Positions 1 to 7,022 of a DNA stretch of 32,841 bases are shown here, piece by piece. The stretch is from UBA4661 sp002405405 (GTDB lineage: Bacteria > Bacteroidota > Ignavibacteria > Kapaibacteriales > UBA4661). The first letter of the stretch is position 1, and every line of letters begins with the position of its first letter. The position numbers were made by a program, and so were the translations under genes. The notes below the pieces were generated by a model. The model made no database searches. It was not told the DNA's origin and was given only the letters and a program-made list of their open reading frames with translations. Where the stretch lies: NCBI GenBank assembly GCA_036847245.1, contig DAIUAL010000011.1, positions 1 to 32,841 of the forward strand, written 5' to 3'.

Positions 1-2
1 CA

Positions 3-359
3 TATGATGAGGATACCAAAGGTATAATTCACGTATTAGTAGATGTAGATGAACTACCATAGAGTATGGATCGAATGCTCATGCAGATGCGTTTGGCAGG
101 GAAACTTCAACAAGCTGCCGGTATTATTATGGGTGAATGCTCAGGGTGTGGTCCTGCTGATTTTAAGCCATCTTTTGCATCGCCGTATACTTTTGGTGAA
201 ACGATGGATAATATGCTGGGCGATTTGAATATTCCGGTGTTTTATGGTTTGACGATGGGTCATATTGCCGATCAATTAACTCTGCCGATGGGCGTGCGTG
301 CAACAATGGATGCCGATAAAGGTATTCTCAATATTCTTGAATCGGCAGTTAGTGCATAA
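3..359 (+). pseudogene. LD-carboxypeptidase (peptidase S66), 3' part, interrupted by an in-frame TAG
   Basis: This is the C-terminal part of a muramoyltetrapeptide (LD-) carboxypeptidase, a cytoplasmic enzyme that trims recycled murein tetrapeptides using a Ser-Glu-His triad. After the stop, the reading frame gives the family block MDRMLMQMRLAGKL, then GIIMGE and the catalytic-His block YGLTMGHIADQLTLP. The same frame also reads family-like sequence before the stop (DTKGII...VDVDELP), so the TAG at 60-62 lies inside the gene, where relatives have an aromatic residue before [SR]-[IM]-DRML. The residue that is normally Glu in the family's L-E-D-V block reads Val (GTA), so the triad Glu also appears lost. 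Restarting at ATG 66 would leave only 97 residues without the catalytic core. TAG ends other genes here (radC, mraY-side kinase), so recoding is unlikely. The alternative is sequencing error. The gene's 5' end lies outside the window. Confidence 0.7.
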
Positions 360-395
360 GCACTTTACTTGCAAGTCTATCCGGAGGTTAGGATA

Positions 396-938
396 ATGTC
401 ATTCATTGAAGTTTTAATACGGTTGCGTGAGAGAGTAGAGTTATTTATTGGGTTACTATGTACGTACATGGGACTTGGTGTTTGGATAGGAGCAATTGTC
501 TTCTTCGGTATTGGTGTTGCTGCACCGACTTTTAGATTTCTTCCTTCTAAAGATCTTGCTGGCATGTTGAATGGCATTATGCTTCAGTATCTCAACTCTA
601 TCGAGTATGGTGCATGGATAATACTGATGATAGGTATAACGATGGTCAATCGAAAAGTTCGGGCATGGTATGCACGTGTTCCATTTGTTCTCGCCGCTTC
701 CGTGCTGTGTTGTACGCTATGGTATGCACAAGTTATTTCGCCACGTATGCACACATTAAAAAGTTCGATTACGAGTTTTGATACACCGCAAGCTCAGGAT
801 GCACAATCCATCGCAGAATTTCGTGGGTTGCATATTCTGTACTCACGATTGGTGGGGGTGAATCTTGGTTTGCTGGTGGTGCTTTTTGTGTGGCAAACGG
901 GACTTTTGGTTGCTACGAAAACGGAGAAAGATTCTTGA
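396..938 (+). CDS. DUF4149-like four-helix membrane protein
   Basis: A 180-residue integral membrane protein with about four hydrophobic segments, near residues 18-45, 65-85, 95-115 and 150-172. Its composition and layout resemble the DUF4149/TMEM205-like family, which has no firm function. The family match rests on the pattern (a first helix rich in Gly, then AAPxxF, and a polar loop with PRMHTL before the last helix) and is moderate. I chose ATG 396 because GGAGG at 383-387 sits eight bases upstream; an upstream TTG at 369 would place that site inside the gene. It starts 36 bases after the carboxypeptidase remnant and is closely followed by a lipoprotein gene, so the three may be co-transcribed. 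Confidence 0.6.
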   Translation: MSFIEVLIRLRERVELFIGLLCTYMGLGVWIGAIVFFGIGVAAPTFRFLPSKDLAGMLNGIMLQYLNSIEYGAWIILMIGITMVNRKVRAWYARVPFVLAASVLCCTLWYAQVISPRMHTLKSSITSFDTPQAQDAQSIAEFRGLHILYSRLVGVNLGLLVVLFVWQTGLLVATKTEKDS

Positions 939-954
939 ATATTTTGATAAAGTT

Positions 955-1377
955 ATGATGATGAAGTATATGGCAACCAAATTTATACGAAGTGTAATGA
1001 AGCAGATGTGCTTCTTTACGATGGCGATACTCCTCGTAAGTGGATTGTTCTCCTGCACCAAAGAAGATGCACCCAAGCTATCGAATTTTACGCTATCAGC
1101 AAGTGATTCGCTCGTTATCAATAAGGTGCGGCAGGGATTGCTCCGCGGGGCAGAACTCTGCGATAAAATTTCTGCAGGAGCATTTACAGCAGAGGAACGC
1201 TCCGCTTATCTCAACGAAGTGCGTGTTATTCATAAGCTCAGTAAAGCATATCTCGAAAAGTTTACAGCTAAACAAGGTAATACTCCTATGGTAGACTCGC
1301 TGAAAAATCTCTTCGACCAATTTGAGAAAACCGCCGCGAAATCTCATATTGCAGTCGATTCAGTATCACAACAATAA
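955..1377 (+). CDS. Small lipoprotein of unknown function
   Basis: About 140 residues with an N-terminal lipoprotein signal: basic residues, then FFTMAILLVSGLFSC, whose last Cys is the predicted lipidation site. The mature part is helical and rich in Lys, Glu and Leu, with no motif I recognise. There are three consecutive ATG codons (955, 958, 961) and another at 970, and none has a good ribosome binding site, so the start is uncertain by up to five codons. The gene begins 16 bases after the DUF4149-like gene. Its stop TAA overlaps, by one base, an ATG that opens a longer version of the next gene. An outer-membrane or periplasmic anchoring role is inferred only from the signal. Confidence 0.6.
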   Translation: MMMKYMATKFIRSVMKQMCFFTMAILLVSGLFSCTKEDAPKLSNFTLSASDSLVINKVRQGLLRGAELCDKISAGAFTAEERSAYLNEVRVIHKLSKAYLEKFTAKQGNTPMVDSLKNLFDQFEKTAAKSHIAVDSVSQQ

Positions 1378-1493
1378 TGTGCGTTCCTGAAGAGGTTTTG
1401 TCCATCGCACTTGTGCAAGGCTATGAATCAATGACTCTGATGTACAAGTTTTCTCTACAACGACTTTTACCCACACTTTTTTCTCAAAAACAT

Positions 1494-2489
1494 ATGAAAT
1501 TCCGAACACATTCTTGCGTTATTGCCTTGGCAATGGCGATACTTACTGTTGGCAGTGCTCAATATTTCGCTTATGCGCAAGACAAACCTGCGCTTAAATC
1601 CATTACGAAAACAACGACAACGAAAACAACGGCAAAAACAGCGACAACGAAAACAACAGCAAAAAATGCACAGACAACAACGACCACAAGCAAAACGACA
1701 ACAACAGGTGGCACAACGACGGGAAGTACGACGAAATCCGACACGACAAAAACAACATCTTTAAGCACGACAAAAGTTGATAGTACAAAAACAACGACCG
1801 GCGGTAACTCAACAACAAATACATCCACAAATACTTCGACTAGTAACAGCAACACATCATCAAATGCTCTGAAAGAATGGACTCAAGGTACAGCAGGTGA
1901 TGCTATTCGCGATGCACTGAGCAAAGGTATCGGTAATGCCGTGAAAGCAGTGGCACAAGAAAATGGCTATTTGGGTAATGACCTGATTAAAATTCCGTTT
2001 CCCTCGGAGTTCCGCAATGTTGAGTCACGCTTGCGAAGCTTGGGTTTGAATCGTCAAGTGGATGATGCTATTACCTCTATGAATCGTGCTGCAGAAAACG
2101 CTGCAACCGAAGCCGCGCCAATCTTTTTAGGCGCATTGCGTAAAATGAGTATCCAAGATGCAATCAGTTTAGTACGTGGCGACTCAAGTGCCGCAACAAA
2201 ATTTTTAGAACGAACAACGCGTACGGAACTAGTCGAAAAATTTAAACCCGTGATTTCGCAGGCACTCGATAAAACCGAAGCAACACGCCACTGGGGTGAT
2301 GTTGTTGGTTTATACAACAAAATTCCTTTTGTATCAAAGATTAACTCTGATTTGCCCCAATATGTTACCGATAAAGCATTAGATGGGCTTTTTGTCATGA
2401 TTGCAAAAGAAGAATCTCAAATTCGCGTCAATCCGATTGCGCGTACGACAGATGTGCTCAAACAAGTATTTGGTGGTATTTTTAAGTAA
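1494..2489 (+). CDS. Exported DUF4197-domain protein with long Thr/Lys linker
   Basis: A 331-residue protein in three parts. Residues 1-29 are a signal peptide (MKFRTH, then a hydrophobic run ending AYAQ). Residues 38-124 are a low-complexity linker made almost only of Thr, Lys, Ser, Asn and Gly. From about residue 130 comes a DUF4197 domain: GDAIRDALSKGIGNAV, then FLRxA-like blocks, a TRHWGDV block, and VTDKALDGLFVMIAKEE near the C terminus. DUF4197 proteins are small periplasmic or secreted proteins without a known activity. The start at ATG 1494 gives a proper signal peptide; in-frame ATGs at 1377 and 1431 would add a stretch that spoils it. The linker is much longer than I would expect for the family and may act as a flexible spacer or be glycosylated (inference). 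Confidence 0.75.
   Translation: MKFRTHSCVIALAMAILTVGSAQYFAYAQDKPALKSITKTTTTKTTAKTATTKTTAKNAQTTTTTSKTTTTGGTTTGSTTKSDTTKTTSLSTTKVDSTKTTTGGNSTTNTSTNTSTSNSNTSSNALKEWTQGTAGDAIRDALSKGIGNAVKAVAQENGYLGNDLIKIPFPSEFRNVESRLRSLGLNRQVDDAITSMNRAAENAATEAAPIFLGALRKMSIQDAISLVRGDSSAATKFLERTTRTELVEKFKPVISQALDKTEATRHWGDVVGLYNKIPFVSKINSDLPQYVTDKALDGLFVMIAKEESQIRVNPIARTTDVLKQVFGGIFK
1605..1865 (+). repeat. Low-complexity ACN/AAA codon tract
   Basis: This stretch is dominated by ACA, ACG, AAA and AAC codons encoding the Thr/Lys/Asn/Ser linker of the DUF4197 protein. It is not a perfect tandem repeat, but short blocks such as acgaaaacaacg recur. The strand bias (almost no T on the + strand) also creates long open frames on the other strand, which are artefacts. 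Confidence 0.7.
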
Positions 2490-2559
2490 GGGTTGAAGTG
2501 CTCGTAATGAAGTTCTCTCTGGATAGTTGTTTTTCTTCATGCTCTTTGTGGTGAGTATC

Positions 2560-2877
2560 ATGTCTATTTCTCCAACATTTGCTATTCAAGCAGATTCCCT
2601 TCTCGAATCAGGTGAAATCGATGCAGCTGTCGCACTCTGCCGAGCCGGTATCGAAGAATATCCTTCGTTCTCGACGGGTTATATCATGCTAGCTCGCGCA
2701 GAAATGGCACGAGGTAATTTTGCCGAAGCATCGCGTTTGATTGATATTGGAATGACAATCTCACCGCGTAATCTGGGTATGCTACGCCTTCAAGAGGAAA
2801 TTTCCAAAGCATTTATACAGCATGAAGAATCAGTTGTTGCTGAAGAATCAGTTGTTGCTGAAGAATCAGTTGTTGCT
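2560..2877 (+). CDS. TPR protein, N-terminal part up to assembly gap
   Basis: The N-terminal half of a tetratricopeptide-repeat protein. It has about two TPR units: ADSLLESGEIDAAVALCRAG with YPSFSTGYIMLARAEMARG, then NFAEASRLIDIGMTISPRN. From residue 89 it enters three exact copies of a hexapeptide EESVVA and runs into the Ns. ATG 2560 is chosen because GGTGAG lies about six bases upstream. Starts at TTG 2527 or ATG 2539 would add a short hydrophobic run (FFFMLFVVSI) without basic residues, so an exported form cannot be excluded. It continues as the entry at 2979: the same 18-bp repeat flanks both sides of the gap and reads EESVVA in both. TPRs mediate protein-protein contacts; the partner is unknown. 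Confidence 0.65.
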
Positions 2878-3038
2878 NNNNNNNNNNNNNNNNNNNNNNN
2901 NNNNNNNNNNNNNNNNNNNNNNNNNNNNNNNNNNNNNNNNNNNNNNNNNNNNNNNNNNNNNNNNNNNNNNNNNNNNNTGTTGCTGAAGAATCAGTTGTTG
3001 CTGAAGAATCAGTTGTTGCTGAAGAATCAGTTACGACC
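2824..3038 (+). repeat. 18-bp tandem repeat (hexapeptide EESVVA) spanning the gap
   Basis: The unit gaagaatcagttgttgct occurs three times exactly at 2824-2877. It resumes after the Ns with a 7-base unit remainder, two full copies (2985-3020) and a degenerate last copy. Each unit encodes Glu-Glu-Ser-Val-Val-Ala. An array of identical copies longer than a read would explain why assembly failed here. The copy number in the real genome is unknown and may vary between strains. Confidence 0.9.
2878..2977. other. Assembly gap (100 N placeholder)
   Basis: Exactly 100 N bases, the conventional size for a gap of unknown length. Repeat phase on the two sides requires a true gap of 11 plus a multiple of 18 bases. 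That also restores the single reading frame which the 100-base placeholder breaks. Confidence 0.95.
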
Positions 3039-4187
3039 ATGAGTGCAGAGTCTTATATGCTTTCTGATAATCTTGATCAACAGTTACATAATTTCATTCA
3101 AAAAAGTTTACCACACAATGTAGCGATACAGCAATCAGAACCGTTGCGTGCAATTTCGTCATTACAATCTGTGCTCACCAATACCGCTCAGAAATTATTA
3201 GCAGGGCATTCTATTGTTATGCCCCCGATTACTAACATATCTCGTAGGGTGCAAGCACAAGTACTCAGATATACGCCGACAATCCCATCGGGGCAAACAA
3301 ATGCGCAGGGTATTGTTGCTACTCAGTCTGAGCGAAGTGTAAGACAAGAACAAGGTGTTGTAGCTATGCCCACGGCGACTTCGATGTCCGGACTAAGTAA
3401 ACATGTAGCAGAATACACGCATGCCGGACTTCAACAAGACATCATTGCTCCAAGCTCGGCTACACAGTATCAGTCACGGCATGCTAATATTTTACAAGGC
3501 TTTGTACAACGAGGTATTGCAGGTGCCATACCAACGGGGTTGCCTCAAGATGTTTCGGTTCCTATCGTCACACAGACCACACAAGAACAGCGCGACACCC
3601 GGAGTGATAAAATAGTTTCAGCGCAGGACGACTTGTCTGTATCGACTACACAACAAGATGCTCCAACAATGAAACATTTCATGCATATTTTTGATGATGA
3701 TGGAGAAGAAAGAACATCATCAGATCGTATTGACGCTCATACACTACCAAGTATTCCCGGTTTAGAATTCCTTCCTGCTATCAGCGATGATATAACACAT
3801 CCGCCCAAGCGTGACATTCTTGCAATGGAGGATTTTGATACTCTTACTCCTCATGCAGGTGATTTAGGATTATCGGCAGGCTTGTCCGTCGATAGTCATG
3901 ATATGCAACACGGCGATATATCAGATATTTCTGCTCTAGCAGAAAAACTTCGTGGTGCAACATTAGGTCGTCCTGCATTCTTATCTGATGACGATGAATC
4001 GTCAGCTGAAGAAGATCATGGTGCTACGGTGCCAATTGTCAGTGAAACCATGGCGAAGATCTACGAACAGCAAGGTGCGATTGCTCAAGCTATTTCGGCA
4101 TATCAGTTCCTAGCTGAACAAGATCCTTCTCGGAGTGATGAATTTCGTGCACGTATTCAAGCATTGCAAAACAAGTCTACATCGTAG
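2979..4187 (+). CDS. TPR protein, C-terminal part after assembly gap
   Basis: This continues the gene that begins at 2560. It reads VAEESVVAEESVVA directly after the Ns and then a long, mostly disordered region rich in Gln, Ser, Thr and Asp. There are acidic patches such as DDDGEE and SDDDESSAEED. The C terminus (about the last 55 residues) looks like one more TPR: VSETMAKIYEQQGAIAQAIS, then AYQFLAEQDPSRSDEFRARI. An ATG at 3039 exists but sits inside the repeat-containing frame and need not be a start. The architecture is TPR, hexapeptide repeat, disordered acidic region, TPR. I do not recognise a named family. It may be a scaffold protein (inference). The next gene follows after 41 bases. 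Confidence 0.65.
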   Translation, partial: VAEESVVAEESVVAEESVTTMSAESYMLSDNLDQQLHNFIQKSLPHNVAIQQSEPLRAISSLQSVLTNTAQKLLAGHSIVMPPITNISRRVQAQVLRYTPTIPSGQTNAQGIVATQSERSVRQEQGVVAMPTATSMSGLSKHVAEYTHAGLQQDIIAPSSATQYQSRHANILQGFVQRGIAGAIPTGLPQDVSVPIVTQTTQEQRDTRSDKIVSAQDDLSVSTTQQDAPTMKHFMHIFDDDGEERTSSDRIDAHTLPSIPGLEFLPAISDDITHPPKRDILAMEDFDTLTPHAGDLGLSAGLSVDSHDMQHGDISDISALAEKLRGATLGRPAFLSDDDESSAEEDHGATVPIVSETMAKIYEQQGAIAQAISAYQFLAEQDPSRSDEFRARIQALQNKSTS

Positions 4188-4228
4188 TACAGTACCACCT
4201 TCATTGTGTTTTTCGGGGAAATGACATC

Positions 4229-5011
4229 ATGACTATTGCCATACCAATTCATAATCCATTGTACGAACCACTTATTGCTAACGCACAAGAAGTCTGTAGT
4301 CGTCGAGGAATTTCTCTGCTTGCATGTCAATCAGAGCAAGAAGCTTCAGAGTTATTGCTTAACCGTCATGCCCATTGTGCATTACTTACGCCAATTGGCT
4401 ATGGTGCCGGTGTTGCTAGAGTGGATTATCGAATTATTCCTGCAACCTGCTTAATGTTGCAGGGCTTGACATACCAAGCGTCGGCATATATCAATGGTAA
4501 AGCAAAGCTGTTAGAGCGTGCTGCTTCAGTTCATGCTAACGACTATCTCATGCAAATTGGTGCGATGGTAGTGGGTGAGAAATTTGATCAAAACCTCATG
4601 CTGGAGCAAAGCGAAGGTACGCTCATGGAATTGCTGTCAAGTTATGATATGGTATTAGCACGTGGCTTCGACCAAGCGCAACCTATCGCTTTAGATATCA
4701 GTGATGAATGGTTCGATTTAACTGAAGAATCACTACCGGTGGCAATATGGGTATGCCGTCCGCAAGATGTTGAAGATGATATCATGGAAATTATTCAGGA
4801 AATTTCAGCAGACGGACTGCCCGCACATGAACATGTGCACGAAGAAACATTGCATGGTGGTAATGCGGAGAGAGAAGGTATGATTTGGTGGCGGTGGACA
4901 GAAGATGTGGAGCCCGCCTTAAATCGTGTTTTCGAAATGCTCTTTTATATGCAAAGTGTACGCGAAGTGCCGGCGGTAAAACTCTGGGGACGCGAGCCTT
5001 TTGAGCGATGA
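4229..5011 (+). CDS. MqnA/MqnD-like periplasmic-binding-fold protein
   Basis: A 260-residue cytoplasmic protein that resembles MqnA (chorismate dehydratase of the futalosine menaquinone pathway) and its relatives. Two blocks show this: CALLTPIGYGAG...DYRIIP, comparable to the family's GLIPSIEY...YRIIPG, and LDISDEWFDLTEESLPVAIW, comparable to LDLGEEWxELTGLPFVFAVW. The family's N-terminal SYLNxxPL motif is replaced by IPIHNPLYEPL, so the substrate site may differ. I would call it a divergent relative rather than MqnA itself. GGGGAA at 4215-4220 supports ATG 4229. It follows the TPR gene by 41 bases, and the convergent Nfu gene ends 37 bases downstream. No transporter or other menaquinone gene is adjacent. 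Confidence 0.55.
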   Translation: MTIAIPIHNPLYEPLIANAQEVCSRRGISLLACQSEQEASELLLNRHAHCALLTPIGYGAGVARVDYRIIPATCLMLQGLTYQASAYINGKAKLLERAASVHANDYLMQIGAMVVGEKFDQNLMLEQSEGTLMELLSSYDMVLARGFDQAQPIALDISDEWFDLTEESLPVAIWVCRPQDVEDDIMEIIQEISADGLPAHEHVHEETLHGGNAEREGMIWWRWTEDVEPALNRVFEMLFYMQSVREVPAVKLWGREPFER

Positions 5012-5048
5012 ACCATGTCTGACAAGAGTAAGTTGCAGTCGAATTGAT

Positions 5049-5318
5049 TTACTCCGCCAAGCGAACCTCTTTTACCTCGCGCAATGCACGTCGTAAATGG
5101 CGCTCTACACCGGCTTTGAGTGTAATAGTTACCGCAGAGCATGTTTTACATGTGCCCGACATTGTAACATAGACTATACCGCTTTCAAATTTTACAAAAT
5201 GCAAAGTACCGCCGTCGCGCTCAATGTAGCTACGTATGTCACGGTCGATAACCCCCTGAATACGTTCTTCGATAGTTGCTGAGGAGTCAAAAACGTCAAT
5301 TGTTGGAGATGCTGACAT
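5049..5318 (-). CDS. NifU C-terminal (Nfu) domain Fe-S scaffold protein
   Basis: An 89-residue single-domain protein of the NifU-like C-terminal type. It binds an Fe-S cluster between subunits and passes it to target enzymes in the cytoplasm. The defining CxxC is present (C57 and C60 in MSGTCKTCSAVTITLK), preceded by the conserved RDGGTLHFV block. The expected length is about 80-100 residues. The start is ATG at 5318; a further upstream in-frame ATG at 5387 would add an unconserved stretch that overlaps the likely promoter. It is divergent from radC and convergent with the MqnA-like gene, so it is probably a single-gene unit. Confidence 0.88.
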   Translation of the reverse strand: MSASPTIDVFDSSATIEERIQGVIDRDIRSYIERDGGTLHFVKFESGIVYVTMSGTCKTCSAVTITLKAGVERHLRRALREVKEVRLAE

Positions 5319-5384
5319 ATAGATTAACAAAAAAATATCCCAAGAGCAATAACGATGCTTTCTAAGACAGATAATACCATGTCG

Positions 5385-5392
5385 CAAATATA
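5385..5392 (-). promoter_or_regulatory. Candidate -7 element (TATATTTG) for the Nfu gene
   Basis: On the minus strand this reads TATATTTG, matching the Bacteroidota -7 consensus TAnnTTTG, about 67 bases upstream of the Nfu start. I see no clear TTG at the expected -33 distance, so the call rests on one box. Confidence 0.35.
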
Positions 5393-5427
5393 CTATCCTT
5401 GTTTTTTTTTCTCGTCATTATGATGTT

Positions 5428-6189
5428 ATGAAATCATCCGTTACTCCATCATCAATCGTACCATCATCTTCGACTTCATCGTTTACAGTCAAAGAAATTC
5501 ATCATCCTGTATATCGTTCCATTGCAGAGATGCGTACCGAAGAGCGACCACGAGAACGAATGAAGCAATCAGGTTCGGCAACACTTACAGATATTGAACT
5601 TTTAGCGATTATTATAAAAACAGGTACAAAGCAGTATTCTGCACTTGAAGTCGCAAAGCAGTTACTTGACCGTTATGATTCCCTTGCCGGAATAGCAAGT
5701 CGAGATATGAGTGAGTTAAAAGCATTACGCGGCATGGGTGAAGTCAAGGCAATGACATTGATGGCAGCATTTGAAATTGCACGGCGTATGCAAGCTGAGC
5801 CCTTTCGTAAAGAAGAAAGTATTACATCTGCAGAGCAATGTGCCAAGATGTTAATACCGCGATTGCGGGGTGAGCGAGTCGAAAGTTTTCGTGTTCTTTT
5901 ACTGAATGCAGCAAACCAGATTGTTCGTCAAGAAGTGATTACACAAGGTATTCTGAATGCTAGTTTAGTGCATCCTCGTGAGGTGTTTCGGTTGGCAATC
6001 ATTGAGAGCGCGGCAAGTATGATTGTGGTGCATAATCATCCATCGGGTAATCCTGCACCATCGGCAGAAGATATTTCCATAACCAAGCAACTATGCAGTG
6101 TTGGACAGATTATGGCGATTCCTGTTCTCGACCACATTATCATTGCCGGCGAAACATATTCCAGCATGAAAGAACTTGGCATGGTGTAG
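5428..6189 (+). CDS. radC: RadC-family JAB/MPN domain protein
   Basis: A 253-residue RadC homologue. Residues about 30-120 form the UPF0758 N-terminal part with a helix-hairpin-helix-like segment (LKALRGMGEVKA). Residues about 130-253 form the JAB/MPN domain with the metal-binding motif VHNHPSGNPAPSAED (H202, H204, D215) and an upstream glutamate in the VESFRVLLLN region. The metalloprotease-like motif is complete. The historical DNA-repair assignment of RadC is doubtful, and its actual role is unsettled. Residues 1-20 are a Ser/Thr/Pro-rich leader that may not be conserved, so the true start could lie a little downstream. It is divergent from the Nfu gene and convergent with the PAP2 gene. 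Confidence 0.9.
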   Translation: MKSSVTPSSIVPSSSTSSFTVKEIHHPVYRSIAEMRTEERPRERMKQSGSATLTDIELLAIIIKTGTKQYSALEVAKQLLDRYDSLAGIASRDMSELKALRGMGEVKAMTLMAAFEIARRMQAEPFRKEESITSAEQCAKMLIPRLRGERVESFRVLLLNAANQIVRQEVITQGILNASLVHPREVFRLAIIESAASMIVVHNHPSGNPAPSAEDISITKQLCSVGQIMAIPVLDHIIIAGETYSSMKELGMV

Positions 6190-6306
6190 TCCGAAGAATC
6201 TATGGTATGTACAACAAAGATTGTCGAGGAGTTTGTACAGCCAGTTTAATGTTATTTACTTTTTGGTTTTAAAATAACCCTTAATCAAGTGTTCATTCTC
6301 TGATAT

Positions 6307-6915
6307 TTACCGGTCGTATTGCCATGAATACTTTTTGTTTCGGATGAGTGTAGCGAGCAGAGCAACAACACCCCATGCCATCAAAGCACCCGATATAGCG
6401 CCTCCGGTAATGTCCGAAGGGTAGTGAACGCCGCCATACACTCGGGATAATGACACAAAGAATGCCCAGACCATAACATACTGTCCGACACGCCGATAGA
6501 ATAACATGACAACCATTGCAACAGCAAAAGTATTTGTTGCATGACCTGAAGGAAATGATTTTCCTCCACCACATGGGAAAAGCTGGCGGACTTCGCCAAG
6601 TGTTTGGCAAGGACGTGGGCGTTTGAATATTTCTTTGATAACTCGTGCATTGAGTGGGTCAGCAAGGGCAATTGTCAGTATCATAGCAATGGCACACCAT
6701 CGCGCACGCCATTGTTGTTGGCTGGAAAGTGCTGTGCCGAAAGGTTTGTAGGCAATCAGCAAGTTGAGCAGAACAATACACAAAGGCACATAGAGATATT
6801 CGATGGTTGTAAGAAATGTAAAGAATGGATCAAGTATCGGTGCAAGAGCAGAGTCGCCCCAACCGCGATTGACAGCGTAAAAAAGCCATGAATCGAATGT
6901 GTAGAGTATTTCCAT
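6307..6915 (-). CDS. PAP2-family membrane phosphatase
   Basis: A 202-residue membrane protein with all three PAP2 signature motifs: K94-x6-R101-P102, P122-S-G-H125, and S157-R158-x5-H164-x3-D168. The catalytic His is H164 and the acid/phosphate-transfer His is H125. About five to six membrane helices surround them. Family members remove phosphate from undecaprenyl pyrophosphate, phosphatidic acid or lipid A in the inner membrane, with the active site facing the periplasm. The presence of murF and mraY about 2 kb away makes a role in undecaprenyl-phosphate recycling possible, but nothing in the sequence fixes the substrate. It is divergent from the histidine kinase gene at 7023. Confidence 0.9.
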   Translation of the reverse strand: MEILYTFDSWLFYAVNRGWGDSALAPILDPFFTFLTTIEYLYVPLCIVLLNLLIAYKPFGTALSSQQQWRARWCAIAMILTIALADPLNARVIKEIFKRPRPCQTLGEVRQLFPCGGGKSFPSGHATNTFAVAMVVMLFYRRVGQYVMVWAFFVSLSRVYGGVHYPSDITGGAISGALMAWGVVALLATLIRNKKYSWQYDR

Positions 6916-6978
6916 TGTTGATGAACCCTATATTGCTTCTGAGTAAAAAAATCTAATTTCCTCTTGTTTCGTAGATCA

Positions 6979-6994
6979 CTTGCCTGTAGGCAAG
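6979..6994 (+). promoter_or_regulatory. Small inverted repeat in the kinase leader
   Basis: CTTGCC-TGTA-GGCAAG, a perfect 6-bp stem with a four-base loop. It is immediately followed by GAG, so its right arm forms part of AAGGAG (6992-6997). It could mask a ribosome binding site or be an operator. That reading is inferred from position only. Confidence 0.3.
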
Positions 6995-7022
6995 GAGTTC
7001 ATGTCAGATTTTGTTGGTACTT

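Noticed and set aside
60..62. TAG as a recoded sense codon (pyrrolysine or suppressor)
   Set aside because: Other genes in the window end in TAG (radC, kinase 1, the receiver protein at 14534), and the nearby Glu-to-Val change points to gene decay or error.
1571..1855. Long open frame on the minus strand opposite the Thr-rich tract
   Set aside because: It is a by-product of the T-poor + strand; the product is a Val/Leu/Phe run without start signal or domain.
2824..3038. Possible CRISPR array
   Set aside because: The 18-bp units are directly adjacent with no spacers, lie in frame in a gene and encode EESVVA; no cas genes are present.
6251..6278. Hairpin GTTATTT/AAATAAC between radC and the PAP2 gene as a terminator
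   Set aside because: Only seven mostly A-T pairs with a 14-base loop and no T-run after the stem; too weak.
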